A DNA stretch of 64,000 nucleotides from an uncultured Oscillospiraceae bacterium (GCA_904419145.1 CAJFQQ010000008.1:62001-126000); one strand, 5' to 3'. Shown: positions 16,288-27,850, counted from the first letter of the stretch. Made by a program: numbers and translations. The notes: a model not told the origin generated them from the sequence alone.

Positions 16288-18450
<2,163 letters not shown>

Positions 18451-18478
18451 CGTTCTCCTCCCAGTTGGTTCTCGGACT

Positions 18479-18506
18479 AAAACCGGCCGCTGGAGCGGCC
18501 GGTTTT
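18479..18506. terminator. Terminator between the DUF1846 gene and tex
   Basis: AAAACCGGCCGC (18479-18490) and GCGGCCGGTTTT (18495-18506) form a perfect 12-bp stem with a four-base loop. It lies after the DUF1846 stop. Confidence 0.75.
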
Positions 18507-18536
18507 CTATCCGTATCCTATTTTTTGCTCTCTGTA

Positions 18537-20021
18537 TCACCTAAAGTACAGGCGTTTGCGCTCATATTTGGGCTCGCAGCTGACGTGCATCCCCAAGCGG
18601 CGGTACAGTGTCTCGTCCACCTCGCTGAGCACCACGGTGAAATGGGCGTCGCACCCCTGGAGCTTGGGCAGCTGCTCCAGGGCCTTGGCGGCGATAGGAT
18701 TGGTAACCGCGCTGATGCACAGGGCAATGAGCACCTCGTCGCTGTGGAGGCGGGGGTTCTTCCCCCCCAGGCTCTCCGTCTTCAAGCGGCAGATCGGCTC
18801 CAGCACCTGGGCGCTGATGAGGTCCAGGCTGGGAGAAATCCCCCCCAGATATTTCAGGGCGTTGAGCAGCAGCGCCGCGGAGGCCCCCAGCAGATCCGAG
18901 GTCTTCCCTGTAACCACCGTACCGTCAGGCAGCTCCATGGCCCCGGCCGGAGCGCCGGTCTCCCTCTCCCGCTGCAATGCCGCAGCCACGGCGGGAAAGC
19001 TGTCCGGAGAGGCCCCAGCCTGCTTCATCAGCAGCTCCAGCTTGTACACCAGCTCGTCGTCGGCCCGGCCCTGGAGCTTGTCCTTCCGGGCGGTGTAGTA
19101 GCGGCGCAGGATCTCCCGCTTGGACGCCTCGCAGCAGGCCTCGTCGTCCACGATGCAGTTGCCCGCCATATTGACTCCCATGTCCGTGGGGGACTTATAG
19201 GGGCAGTCGCCCAGGATGGTCTCAAAGGTGGTGCGCAGCACGGGGAAGATCTCCACATCCCGGTTGTAGTTGACCGTGGTCTTGCCATAGGCCTCCAGGT
19301 GGAAGGGATCGATCATGTTCACGTCCGCCAGATCCGCCGTAGCCGCCTCATAGGCCAGGTTCACCGGGTGCTTCAGAGGCAGGTTCCAGATGGGGAACGT
19401 CTCGAACTTGGCGTAGCCGGCCCGGATGCCCCGCTTGTGGTCGTGGTAGAGCTGGGACAGGCAGGTAGCCATCTTGCCGCTGCCGGGTCCCGGGGCGGTC
19501 ACCACCACCAACGGGCGGGTGGTCTCAGCGTATTCATTTTTCCCAAGCCCCTCGTCGCTGACGATAAAATCCACGTTGTGGGGATATCCTGGGATAGGAT
19601 AATGCTTGTAGCTGCGGATCCCCAGCGCTGTCAGGCGCTTGAGGAAGGCGTCAGCGGCGGACTGGCCGTTGTACTGGGTGACCACCACCCCGCCCACATA
19701 GAGCCCCATACCCTGGAAAATGTCGATCAGGCGCAGGATATCCTCGTCGTAGGGGATTCCCAGATCCCCCCGAACCTTGTTTTTCTCAATATCGCCGGCA
19801 TTGATAACCAGCAAAATCTCCACATCGTCCCGTAGGGTCTGGAGCATCCGGATCTTGCTGTCCGGCTCGAAGCCCGGCAGTACCCGGGAGGCGTGGTAGT
19901 CGTCAAAGAGCTTGCCGCCAAACTCCAGATACAGCTTGCCGCCAAACTGGGCAATCCGCTCCCGGATGTGAGCGGATTGCATTTCAATATATTTATTGTT
20001 GTCGAACCCGATGCGTGCCAT
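18537..20021 (-). CDS. DUF1846 family protein
   Basis: A 494-aa cytoplasmic protein starting MARIGFDNNKYIEMQSAHIR, a hallmark of DUF1846, with GKLYLEFGGKLFDDYHASRVLPGF and later VVVTAPGPGSGKMATCLSQL, a P-loop-like glycine-rich segment. The family is common in Firmicutes and its function is not established. The start at 20021 has GGGGGAAAAG upstream; the frame is open to 20084 without a better site. Confidence 0.93.
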   Translation of the reverse strand: MARIGFDNNKYIEMQSAHIRERIAQFGGKLYLEFGGKLFDDYHASRVLPGFEPDSKIRMLQTLRDDVEILLVINAGDIEKNKVRGDLGIPYDEDILRLIDIFQGMGLYVGGVVVTQYNGQSAADAFLKRLTALGIRSYKHYPIPGYPHNVDFIVSDEGLGKNEYAETTRPLVVVTAPGPGSGKMATCLSQLYHDHKRGIRAGYAKFETFPIWNLPLKHPVNLAYEAATADLADVNMIDPFHLEAYGKTTVNYNRDVEIFPVLRTTFETILGDCPYKSPTDMGVNMAGNCIVDDEACCEASKREILRRYYTARKDKLQGRADDELVYKLELLMKQAGASPDSFPAVAAALQRERETGAPAGAMELPDGTVVTGKTSDLLGASAALLLNALKYLGGISPSLDLISAQVLEPICRLKTESLGGKNPRLHSDEVLIALCISAVTNPIAAKALEQLPKLQGCDAHFTVVLSEVDETLYRRLGMHVSCEPKYERKRLYFR

Positions 20022-20054
20022 CTGTCTTTTCCCCCATCTCTTTTTTCTGGAATC

Positions 20055-20084
20055 ATTATACTGCAAACCGCTGTCTGCGCGCAA
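20055..20084 (-). promoter_or_regulatory. Promoter of the DUF1846 gene
   Basis: TTGCGC (20079-20084, minus strand), an 18-base spacer and TATAAT (20055-20060). Confidence 0.5.
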
Positions 20085-20099
20085 GGGAGAAATCCAACG

Positions 20100-20127
20100 A
20101 AAAAGGGACGCCTGTGACGCCCCCCTT
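20100..20127 (-). terminator. Terminator of the acyltransferase gene
   Basis: On the minus strand AAGGGGGCG and CGTCCCTT arms (20103-20127) are followed by TTTTTTCG. Confidence 0.6.
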
Positions 20128-20131
20128 CTAT

Positions 20132-21160
20132 TTACTCAGTTTTTGTCCCAGCCGGGTGCAGGCATCGCCTGCCAAAATGCCAGGTTCTCTGTATTACCCA
20201 TACCACAGCGCCGCTCACCAAATAGACCGTCAGTGCCTCCGCCAGCATAGGGAGTCCCATCCCCTCCAGCTGCCACAGCACCAGCATATGAAGGCCGTAG
20301 ATCCCGCCGGCGGTGCCGGCTGCCGCCGCCAGAACCCGCCGAGCCCGGTCCGGCATAGCCCACCGCCCGAAGATCCGTTGGGCCCAGGCAAACACGGCGG
20401 CGCTGGTCACTACAACATTGGGTGCGTAAAAGCTCAACAGCAGGTCGTTCCAAGCTCCTGCCCGGCCAGAGAGCCACAGGGTGCCGGCAAAGGTGGCGGC
20501 CCAGCCCAGGATCCCCGCACCGCCCAGGAGAATCAGCCCCCTGCGCCCTAAGGGATAGCGGAACAGATAGTATCCCAGCAGATAGCAGAACAGAAAACCT
20601 GTGGTATAAGGCAGTTTTGTCTGTTCCATTATGGCTGAAAGCATTGGGAAGCGGCCGGTACGAAGCAGGATGACCACAACGCAGCCCATGGTGCCCGTCA
20701 GAGCCAATCCGTACAGGAATTGACGGTGTGTAGCATGGCGGGTGAATACCGACAGCACCGGGGCCAGAAGGTACAGCGCCGCAGCGGCGTAGAAGTACCA
20801 CAGGTGGACCGGTTCTGTCAGCAGCCGCCAGATCACGTCCCCGGTTCCGGCCGGACGCCATCCAGCCAGCAGTGCATATCCCAGATAGACAGATGACCAG
20901 AGCAAAAGGGCCCCCAATGTCTTGGCTGCCTTGCTTCCTGCGCGGCGGATGCTGCACTCACTGGCGAGCATATACCGGCCGCTGATCATTACAAAGACTG
21001 GCACGCCAAATCGGCACAGCGCATTCAGCAGGCAGGGCACCCAGGCCCCATCCGCCGCAGGCTCCATTCCGCTCATCCGGGCCGCGGCACTGTGGAGCAG
21101 CGCCACGGAAAAGGACGCTGTCAGCCGGAGCACATCTGTCTCTGTATGGTGGGTCTTCAT
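20132..21160 (-). CDS. Membrane acyltransferase 3 family protein
   Basis: A 342-aa polytopic membrane protein with about ten hydrophobic segments. The N terminus (TDVLRLTASFSVALLHSAAA) carries the His-containing first helix of the acyltransferase 3 (OafA/WecH) family. FGVPVFVMISGRYMLAS is the second conserved segment, with the catalytic-region Arg. These enzymes O-acetylate surface sugars or peptidoglycan. There is no substrate clue nearby. AAAGGAGG lies upstream of the ATG. Confidence 0.8.
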   Translation of the reverse strand: MKTHHTETDVLRLTASFSVALLHSAAARMSGMEPAADGAWVPCLLNALCRFGVPVFVMISGRYMLASECSIRRAGSKAAKTLGALLLWSSVYLGYALLAGWRPAGTGDVIWRLLTEPVHLWYFYAAAALYLLAPVLSVFTRHATHRQFLYGLALTGTMGCVVVILLRTGRFPMLSAIMEQTKLPYTTGFLFCYLLGYYLFRYPLGRRGLILLGGAGILGWAATFAGTLWLSGRAGAWNDLLLSFYAPNVVVTSAAVFAWAQRIFGRWAMPDRARRVLAAAAGTAGGIYGLHMLVLWQLEGMGLPMLAEALTVYLVSGAVVWVIQRTWHFGRRCLHPAGTKTE

Positions 21161-21195
21161 GTTCGGGAAACCTCCTTTTTGCAGCTGTCTGCCGC

Positions 21196-21225
21196 AAAAA
21201 CATCCCGGGGGCCGCAGCCCCCGGG
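21196..21225 (-). terminator. Terminator of the EF-G-like gene
   Basis: CCCGGGGGC (21204-21212) pairs with GCCCCCGGG (21217-21225); on the minus strand ATGTTTTT follows. Confidence 0.7.
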
Positions 21226-21240
21226 ACGAGCGTCGTCCGC

Positions 21241-23310
21241 TTATTCAGCTTCGGCCAGGGCCTTCGCTTCAGCAATCGCCTTCTCCTGGGCAGCAGGAGG
21301 GCACTCCTCATAGCGCACAAAGTGGAAGGTAAAGGAGCCACGACTCTGGCTCATGGAGCGCAGGTCGATAGCATAGGACATCATCTCTGCCATAGGTACC
21401 TCGGCGGTGACAATCTGGTCGCCGTCACCGGTGGGATCCATGCCCATCACACGGCCCCGGCGCTTGTTCAGATCGCCGATGATATCGCCCATATAGGCAT
21501 CCGGAATGCGGACCTTCAGCTCGCCGATAGGCTCCAGCAGGACAGGGGAAGCCTCGGGCAAGGCGGCCTTGTAGGCCAGCTGGGCCGCAGTCTTGAATGC
21601 GATTTCCGAGGAGTCCACCGGGTGATAGGAGCCGTCCACCAGCGTGGCCTTCAGGAACACCACCGGATAGCCCGCCAGCACACCGTGCTGGCACGCTTCC
21701 CGCAGGCCCTTCTCCACAGCCGGGAAGAAGTTCTTGGGTACGCTGCCGCCGAACACCTCCTCGGCAAAGATCATATCCTCACTCTCATCCTGAGGCTCAA
21801 AGACAATATGCACATCGCCGAACTGGCCGCTGCCGCCGGTCTGCTTCTTATGACGGCCCTGCTTGCGCACGGATTTACGGATCTTCTCACGGTAGGCCAC
21901 ACGGGGGGTATCCAGCTCCGCCTCCACGCCGAAGCGGCTCTTGAGCTTCGAAACCAGCACGTCAATCTGGATATCGCCGGCGCCGGAGACCACGGTCTGG
22001 TGGGTCTCGCCGTTGTTGACCACAGTGAAGGTCGGATCTTCTTCATTCAGGCGGTTCAGGCCCGTGCCGATCTTCTCCTCCTGGCCGCGGGTCTTGGGTG
22101 CGATGGCACGGGAGTAGCAGGGCTCGGCGAACTGCACCTTCTGAAGCTTCACGATCTTCTTGGGATCGCACAGGGTATCTCCTGTACGAACATAGTCCAT
22201 TTTAGCAATGGCGCCGATGTCACCGCAGGCGATCTCCTTGACCTCCTCCGTTTTCTTGCCCCGGAGGGTGTAGAGGCGGCCCAGCTTCTCGGTCTTGCCG
22301 CTGGTGGTATCATACAGGGACATATCACTGGTAACCTTGCCGGAAACCACCTTCACCAGAGAATATTTTCCGTACTGGTCGGAAATGGTCTTAAACACGA
22401 TGGCTGCAGTGGCGCCCTTCGGATCGTGGGCAACCTCCACCAGCTCGCCAGAGTCATCCTCAGCCTCCTCGGGGGGCATATCCAGCGGCGAGGGGACCAG
22501 CTCCACGATGGTCTGGAGCAGCATTTCTGTTCCAAGGCCCGTCAGGGCGCTTCCGCACAGAACGGGGGCCACGGTACCCTCATGCATACCCACCATCAGG
22601 CCCTTGCGGATCTCCTCCTTGGTAAAGGGCTCGCCGGAGAAATACTTCTCCATATACTCCTCGCTGCTCTCGGCCACGGCCTCCATCAGCTGGCCGTACA
22701 GCTCCTCCACCACGGAGAGCTTGTTCTCAGGAATGGGGATTTCCTCCCGCTTGGGCCGCTTGTCGCCGCTGGCCTTGTATGCCTTCTTGTTCAGCACGTC
22801 GATGATGCCGATGGTGCGCTTGTTGTCGTCCCAGATGGGGGCCACCACCGGGGCCAGGGAGTTGCCGAACTTGCCGCGCAGGGCCTCCAGCGTGGTGGAG
22901 AAGTTGGCGTTCTCCTCGTCCTCCTTGGAGATGTACACCATGCAGGGCTTCTTCTGCTCCTTCAGATATTTCCAGCAGCGCTCCGCCCCCACGCTGAGGC
23001 CATCCTTGGAGGCGCACACCAGCACCCCGACCTCTGCGGCCCGGACGCCGGACTGCATTTCACCAACAAAGTCAAAGTTGCCCGGCGTGTCCAGCACATT
23101 GATCTTTACCCCCTGGTACTGCACAGGGGCCATGGACAGGGAAATGGAGATCTGCCGCTTGATCTCCTCCGGGTCATAATCGCAAACGGTGTTCCCGTCC
23201 GCCGGCTTTCCCAAACGGTCGGTTACCCCGGTAATATACAGCATGCTCTCCACCAGAGAGGTCTTGCCACTGCCGCCGTGGCCCAACAGGCATATGTTGC
23301 GAATGTCCAT
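21241..23310 (-). CDS. Elongation factor G-like GTPase with altered G motifs
   Basis: The 689-aa protein has the full EF-G layout: GTP-binding domain, domain II, and C-terminal domains III-V ending with the EF-G_C region (GELKVRIPDAYMGDIIGDLN then KRRGRVMGM). It belongs to the EF-G2-like branch that starts GHGGSGKTSLVESMLY and continues NTVCDYDPEEIKRQISIS. Two motifs are unusual. The switch II sequence is DTPGNFDF, where canonical EF-G has DTPGH. The G4 motif is ISKEDEENA, where canonical is NKMDxENA, so Asn is replaced by Ser and Met by Glu. It is monocistronic and probably a second, non-essential EF-G paralogue; altered GTP binding or hydrolysis is inferred. Confidence 0.9.
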   Translation of the reverse strand: MDIRNICLLGHGGSGKTSLVESMLYITGVTDRLGKPADGNTVCDYDPEEIKRQISISLSMAPVQYQGVKINVLDTPGNFDFVGEMQSGVRAAEVGVLVCASKDGLSVGAERCWKYLKEQKKPCMVYISKEDEENANFSTTLEALRGKFGNSLAPVVAPIWDDNKRTIGIIDVLNKKAYKASGDKRPKREEIPIPENKLSVVEELYGQLMEAVAESSEEYMEKYFSGEPFTKEEIRKGLMVGMHEGTVAPVLCGSALTGLGTEMLLQTIVELVPSPLDMPPEEAEDDSGELVEVAHDPKGATAAIVFKTISDQYGKYSLVKVVSGKVTSDMSLYDTTSGKTEKLGRLYTLRGKKTEEVKEIACGDIGAIAKMDYVRTGDTLCDPKKIVKLQKVQFAEPCYSRAIAPKTRGQEEKIGTGLNRLNEEDPTFTVVNNGETHQTVVSGAGDIQIDVLVSKLKSRFGVEAELDTPRVAYREKIRKSVRKQGRHKKQTGGSGQFGDVHIVFEPQDESEDMIFAEEVFGGSVPKNFFPAVEKGLREACQHGVLAGYPVVFLKATLVDGSYHPVDSSEIAFKTAAQLAYKAALPEASPVLLEPIGELKVRIPDAYMGDIIGDLNKRRGRVMGMDPTGDGDQIVTAEVPMAEMMSYAIDLRSMSQSRGSFTFHFVRYEECPPAAQEKAIAEAKALAEAE

Positions 23311-23366
23311 AACTGTGTTGTCTCCTTCCGTTTAACCGCTTACCGCGGATTTAGCCTAACATGTTG

Positions 23367-23395
23367 ATTATATACTATTTTTAGTGGATTCACAA
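23367..23395 (-). promoter_or_regulatory. Promoter of the EF-G-like gene
   Basis: TTGTGA (23390-23395, minus strand), a 17-base spacer and a perfect TATAAT (23367-23372). Confidence 0.65.
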
Positions 23396-23442
23396 CCATA
23401 ATTTTTGGCGGATTGACTATTTTTTTGACTTTGTGCAACCAA

Positions 23443-23494
23443 ACAAAAAAACATCCGTATTCCCCAGGAAAACCCTTGGAATACGGATGTTTTT
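23443..23494. terminator. Strong bidirectional terminator
   Basis: ACATCCGTATTCC (23451-23463) pairs with GGAATACGGATGT (23478-23490). T-runs follow on both strands. On the minus strand it ends the adh-rlmB-P-type-ATPase-like operon. Confidence 0.85.
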
Positions 23495-23543
23495 ATGGCG
23501 TTTTGACGAAAGTGTCTCTGTGCAGCGCACAAAGCCTTTCATT

Positions 23544-25838
23544 TTATATTCGATCGGTGTTCCAGGCCAGCAAAATCACCGGCAGCATCCAGAGCCCCAG
23601 GAACAGCAGCAGCTGGGGGGGCGTCAGCATGGAAGCCCTGCCCACAAACATCAGATAGAAGGCCAGCAGCGTCCCCAGAATACATGCAAACAGGGTGATC
23701 AGGTTGGCCGCTGTTACCGCCCGGCATAACCGCCGGCTCCCGGCCACCGCTTCCAGGAAGGGAGCCAATCCCTCCCGGTACAGCAGGGCATTGGGCCGCA
23801 GGATCTGTTTGCGCCGAGGTCGCTCCGTCAGCATCAGCCGTTCCTCTAAATCCAGCAGCGTGCTGCCGCCGTCGCTTCCAAAATAGGCCCGGAGGAATTT
23901 AGGCTGGAGATTGGGGTCCCGGGTGGCCAGCAAAGGCGACAGGCGATTGCGCCGCATGGCTCCCAGGGCCCAGGACACACTATCCGCCGGCTCATATACC
24001 ACACCGAAAATTGCCACCAGCTCTCCATCAACGGCCAAAAACAGGCCGTCCTTCCACTCCAGACTCTTTGGCAAGCGGATCGACATCTTCCGGATCAGGT
24101 TGGCGATCCCAAGGATCACCGTCTCACCTCGAATGATAGCGGACACCCCGCCCTCCTCATGGACGTGGAATTCCTCCAGGCGCTGTTGGGTAGCCCCTTC
24201 AGCCTGCATGAAGGCCTCAAAGAGCCCCGGCCAGGTGCCGCCGTAGACCCGGGCAAGGCTTCCGGCATAGGCCGCCACCTTCCTCCGGTCCTCGGCAATC
24301 AGCTTCATCCCGGCCATCTTCATGGTTCCGGCGGGAAACAGGTCCTCATCCCCCACCAGTATCTCCCGGCTGTAGCTGAGCTGCCGGGCCCCGTAAAACC
24401 CGGCCACGGCGCAGCCGGACTTCCCAAGGCGCTTTGCCAGCCGGAAATAGGGCAGGCTGTAGGTAAACGGCAGGGAGAGGGCGGTGCCCGCCGTCAGGAT
24501 GGCGGACCAGCACCACAGGAAGTTGGAGCGCTGCCCCTGTCCAAAGGAGGCCAGGGCGCCGAACACCACAGAGGCCACCAGGATCACCGGCAGCAGCAGG
24601 CTCTGCCAGCCCATGGCCTCATCCTCCCGCACGGTGCGGTTATAAAACCCGTCGGCCGGGCCGGACTGCTTCACCGCGCCGTTTTCCGTCAGGTCCACCA
24701 CATAGGCCGGACGCCCCAGCGCCACCAGGCGGAAGCCTTCCTTCAGCGCACCGGCGTGCCAGCACTCCCCCCAGAGATCCAGGGCCAGCGCCACCATGGA
24801 GATTCCCCCCAGGGACGCCGCCGACAGCCGGTTGACAAAGAGCGGCGCTGTGGCGGTATCCAGCAGGGTGACAATGTTGCAGAGCGCCACCGCCAGATGG
24901 CAGGTCACCCTGCCGCGAACCAGATTGGATACGGCCAGAGAGAACACACTCCATCCCACGCCGCAGGCAGCTGCCTGCAGGACGAACTGTACCACCGCGG
25001 ACACCATGGGGATCTCACTGTAGTAGGGGATCTCCACCCCGAAGGCCGCCAGCACCACCGGCACCCAGGCAACCAGGGCCAGCGCAGAGGTGATGGTCGC
25101 AGCTTTGCGCAGGCGGCGGAACCGCCGCTTCTGCCGGATCGTCGCCTCCGCCAGGGAGGGCTCCGCAGCAGAAAAGTCCACGGTATCCATGGCGCGGTCG
25201 CTGTTGGAGCGGTGCATCTTCTCCTGCTGGTGCTGATTTTTCCGCCGCTGCTTCTGATAGCGGCGCTCCTCGTCCTTCCGCTCTGCCAGCACCGAGTCCA
25301 CCGTGGAGGCCACCACCGCTTCCACCGCCACTGCGGTTCCGGCGGCAGCATTCGAACGCGGCTCCTCCCGCTTAGGAGGCGGCTGCTCCGTCTCCCGCCG
25401 CGCGGGCGCAGCGGCGCCCTTGACGGCCGTCTCCACCCGTTCTTCAGGAACGCGCTCCTCCGGAGGCTCCTGGATCGCCTCGCCGCCGGGCTTCTCTGTC
25501 TCCAAAGCCCGGAACATGTCCTCTACGGAGAGGGCTTCCCAGTTCTCCGGCCCCTCCTCGCTCTCCGGCATGGCCGCAGGGGGCTCCTCCTGCTCTTCCG
25601 CCCCGGTGGTCGTATCAGTCTCCGCCGCCTGCTGGGATGCCGGCTCCTCTGTCGGGGATAAAGGTTCCGGCTCTGCCGGAGGCACAGCCGTTTTTTGCAC
25701 AGTGTTCGGCTCCGCCTTCGCTGCCGACGGCGGAGTGAACTCCCCCAGCAGCTCGTCGGCAGAGAGCACGGTAAACTCCGAGAGCATCTGGTCGATCTCG
25801 TCCAGAGGCTTCTGTTGTTTTTCTTTCAAATGGTCCAT
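23544..25838 (-). CDS. Degenerate P-type-ATPase-like membrane protein with long acidic N terminus
   Basis: Residues 1 to about 215 are Glu/Pro/Ala-rich and probably disordered. A basic stretch (about 195-245) precedes about eight hydrophobic helices laid out as in P1B heavy-metal pumps (near 246-268, 279-303, 315-335, 343-360, 412-432, 441-463, 700-730, 738-758). The cytoplasmic part has recognisable P-type segments: SLPYFRLAKRLGKSGCAVAG after helix 6, and RGETVILGIANLIRKMSI with LFLAVDGELVAIFGV from the nucleotide-binding half. But DKTGT is replaced by GDEDLFPAG (about 496-504), TGD by TRD and the GDGxNDxP hinge is missing, as is the CPC motif. It cannot form the usual aspartyl phosphate. 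It follows rlmB by 41 bases. Confidence 0.7.
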   Translation of the reverse strand: MDHLKEKQQKPLDEIDQMLSEFTVLSADELLGEFTPPSAAKAEPNTVQKTAVPPAEPEPLSPTEEPASQQAAETDTTTGAEEQEEPPAAMPESEEGPENWEALSVEDMFRALETEKPGGEAIQEPPEERVPEERVETAVKGAAAPARRETEQPPPKREEPRSNAAAGTAVAVEAVVASTVDSVLAERKDEERRYQKQRRKNQHQQEKMHRSNSDRAMDTVDFSAAEPSLAEATIRQKRRFRRLRKAATITSALALVAWVPVVLAAFGVEIPYYSEIPMVSAVVQFVLQAAACGVGWSVFSLAVSNLVRGRVTCHLAVALCNIVTLLDTATAPLFVNRLSAASLGGISMVALALDLWGECWHAGALKEGFRLVALGRPAYVVDLTENGAVKQSGPADGFYNRTVREDEAMGWQSLLLPVILVASVVFGALASFGQGQRSNFLWCWSAILTAGTALSLPFTYSLPYFRLAKRLGKSGCAVAGFYGARQLSYSREILVGDEDLFPAGTMKMAGMKLIAEDRRKVAAYAGSLARVYGGTWPGLFEAFMQAEGATQQRLEEFHVHEEGGVSAIIRGETVILGIANLIRKMSIRLPKSLEWKDGLFLAVDGELVAIFGVVYEPADSVSWALGAMRRNRLSPLLATRDPNLQPKFLRAYFGSDGGSTLLDLEERLMLTERPRRKQILRPNALLYREGLAPFLEAVAGSRRLCRAVTAANLITLFACILGTLLAFYLMFVGRASMLTPPQLLLFLGLWMLPVILLAWNTDRI

Positions 25839-25879
25839 GGGTTCTCCTCGGTATCAGGGTATCAGCTGGGCCGCAGCCC

Positions 25880-26704
25880 TCATGCGCCGGCCTGGCCTGC
25901 GCCCCGCTGGCGCACGGCCTCGTACAGCAGCACCGCCGCGGCAGCGGAGGCGTTCAGGGATGAAATACGGCCCTTCATGGGGATACTGACAAGAAAGTCG
26001 CAGTTCTCCCGGGCCAGACGGCTCATGCCGTCCCCCTCGCTGCCGATGACAATGGCCGCCGGCCCCTTCAGATCCGCCTCATATAGAGTGGTCGTCCCCT
26101 CGGCGGCGGTGCCGAAGATCCAGACCCCCTCCTTCTGCAGCTCCTTCAGCAGGGCCGGAATGTTGGGCACCCGGGCCACCGGAAGATAGCTCACCGCGCC
26201 GGCACTGGTCTTGGCCACCACGGCGGTGAGCCCGGCACTGCGGCGTTTTGGGATAATGACCCCATGGGCGCCGGCGCACTCGGCGGTACGGATGATGGCC
26301 CCCAGGTTGTGGGGGTCGGAGATCTCGTCGCACACCACCAGGAGCGGGGCTTCCCCGCGCTCCCGGGCCGCCGCCAGGATCTCCTCCACTGTGGCATAGG
26401 CCCGGACCGCCGCCACGGCGATGACCCCCTGGTGACTGTGGGTGAGGCTCATGGCGTCCAGCTTGCGCCGGTCCGCTTCCACCACCACCGCGCCGCTCTT
26501 CTTCGCCTCGGCGGCGATGCGGCTCAAGGTCCGGTCCGTCTCCCCCTTTGCCAGGTATACCTTATCGATGGAGGTGCCGGCCCGCAGTGCCTCCAGGACG
26601 GCGTTGCGCCCCTCAATGATGCCGTCTGCCTCCGTCTGGAGGTCTCTCTCCCGCTCTCTCATTGCTCTGTCCTCTCTGCTCTGTCTGTCGTATGGTTCCC
26701 TCAT
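25880..26704 (-). CDS. rlmB: 23S rRNA (guanosine-2'-O)-methyltransferase RlmB-like (SpoU/TrmH family)
   Basis: A SPOUT 2'-O-ribose methyltransferase with the N-terminal substrate-binding domain (DGIIEGRNAVLEALRAG) and the C-terminal knot: motif 1 DEISDPHNLGAIIRTAECAG, motif 2 AIVIGSEGDGMSRL, motif 3 IPMKGRISSLNASAAAAV. The expected product is Gm2251 or a close position in 23S rRNA. The first ATG (26704) overlaps the adh stop as ATGA and suggests coupling. A second ATG at 26662 has a better AGAGGA site, giving 260 aa. It is the middle gene of a three-gene operon. Confidence 0.92.
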   Translation of the reverse strand: MREPYDRQSREDRAMRERERDLQTEADGIIEGRNAVLEALRAGTSIDKVYLAKGETDRTLSRIAAEAKKSGAVVVEADRRKLDAMSLTHSHQGVIAVAAVRAYATVEEILAAARERGEAPLLVVCDEISDPHNLGAIIRTAECAGAHGVIIPKRRSAGLTAVVAKTSAGAVSYLPVARVPNIPALLKELQKEGVWIFGTAAEGTTTLYEADLKGPAAIVIGSEGDGMSRLARENCDFLVSIPMKGRISSLNASAAAAVLLYEAVRQRGAGQAGA

Positions 26705-27807
26705 TCCAGTCCAAAGGCCTTCCGGTACACGCCGGCCAACTCCTCCTTCGTCAGCACCACCGGGCAGTTGGCAATGTTTTTGGCCTGGATGGCGATAGCG
26801 GAGAATTTCTCCACCTCCGCCGCGGTGATGGTCTCCCGCTCCCCCAGAAGGCTGTCCAGCCAGGCGCGGAAGTCCGCGGGGCTGTCCATGCCCATGAGGC
26901 GCAGAACGTCACGGGTCTTGTCATAGCCGTGGCGCAGCAGCACCTCCGTAAACTCCGCCATGAGCAGGCCGTTGGCCCGGCCGTGGTCCGTACCCCAGAA
27001 ATAGGTCAGGGAGTAGCCCATGGAGTGGACGGCGGTGGTGCCGGTCTGGGCGATCACCGCCCCAGCCAGCATGGAGGCATACAGCAGCTCGTCCCGCTGC
27101 TCCACCGTCAGAGTGTCGTGCAAAAGCCCCTCATAGCTGCCGATGATCCGCCGGATGGCGTCCGCCGCCAGCAGGTCCGTGGTGGGGTTGGCCTTCACCG
27201 AGAGCATGCCCTCCACCGCATGGGACAAGGCGTCCACCGCGGTGTTCACCGTGGTCCGGCGCCCCAGCCCCAGCATATACTTCCCGTCCAGCAGCGCCAG
27301 GCTGGAGAACAGCATGGGGCCCGAGAGGCTGGTCTTGGTCTGGGCGGCGTCGTTGGTCAAAATGGCGTAGGGCGTCACCTCACTGCCGGTGCCGGCGGTG
27401 GTGGGGATATGGACCATGGGCAGCACGTCGCCGGTAAAGCCGCCCTGGAAGAGATCCTCTGCCGCGATATCCTGCCGGGCCAGCAGGGCGATGGCCTTGG
27501 CCGCGTCCATGGGGGACCCGCCGCCGATGGCGATGAGGAAGTCCACGCCCTCCCGCCGGGCCAGGTCCGCCCCCGCGTAGACGCAGTCCACCGTCGGGTT
27601 GCTCATCACCTGGTCGAACACGACCCAGGTCTGTCCGTTTTTCTCCAGGGCCGCCGTCACATCCGCCTGGGCCCCGCACTTCACCGCGCTGGAGCGCCCG
27701 GTCACCAGCATGGCCCGCTTCCCAAGGCCCGCCAGCAGCGCCCCGCTCTCCTGAACAACGTTCCGGCCCATCCGCACCTGGGTGGGCATGAAAAAGCTGG
27801 TCTCCAT
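26701..27807 (-). CDS. Iron-containing alcohol dehydrogenase
   Basis: A 368-aa NAD(P)-dependent group III dehydrogenase. It starts METSFFMPTQVRMG, has the cofactor loop IGGGSPMDAAKA, the PTTAGTGSEVT segment, and metal ligands in VDALSHAVEG, TAVHSMGY and GTDHGRANG. It probably reduces aldehydes (butanol/ethanol type) or oxidises diols. It is the first gene of the operon with rlmB; that pairing gives no pathway clue. GGAGG lies upstream of the ATG. Confidence 0.93.
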   Translation of the reverse strand: METSFFMPTQVRMGRNVVQESGALLAGLGKRAMLVTGRSSAVKCGAQADVTAALEKNGQTWVVFDQVMSNPTVDCVYAGADLARREGVDFLIAIGGGSPMDAAKAIALLARQDIAAEDLFQGGFTGDVLPMVHIPTTAGTGSEVTPYAILTNDAAQTKTSLSGPMLFSSLALLDGKYMLGLGRRTTVNTAVDALSHAVEGMLSVKANPTTDLLAADAIRRIIGSYEGLLHDTLTVEQRDELLYASMLAGAVIAQTGTTAVHSMGYSLTYFWGTDHGRANGLLMAEFTEVLLRHGYDKTRDVLRLMGMDSPADFRAWLDSLLGERETITAAEVEKFSAIAIQAKNIANCPVVLTKEELAGVYRKAFGLE

Positions 27808-27850
27808 CGTTTTTCCTCCGTCTTTCAGAATTTGCCGGATTTTGCTTATC

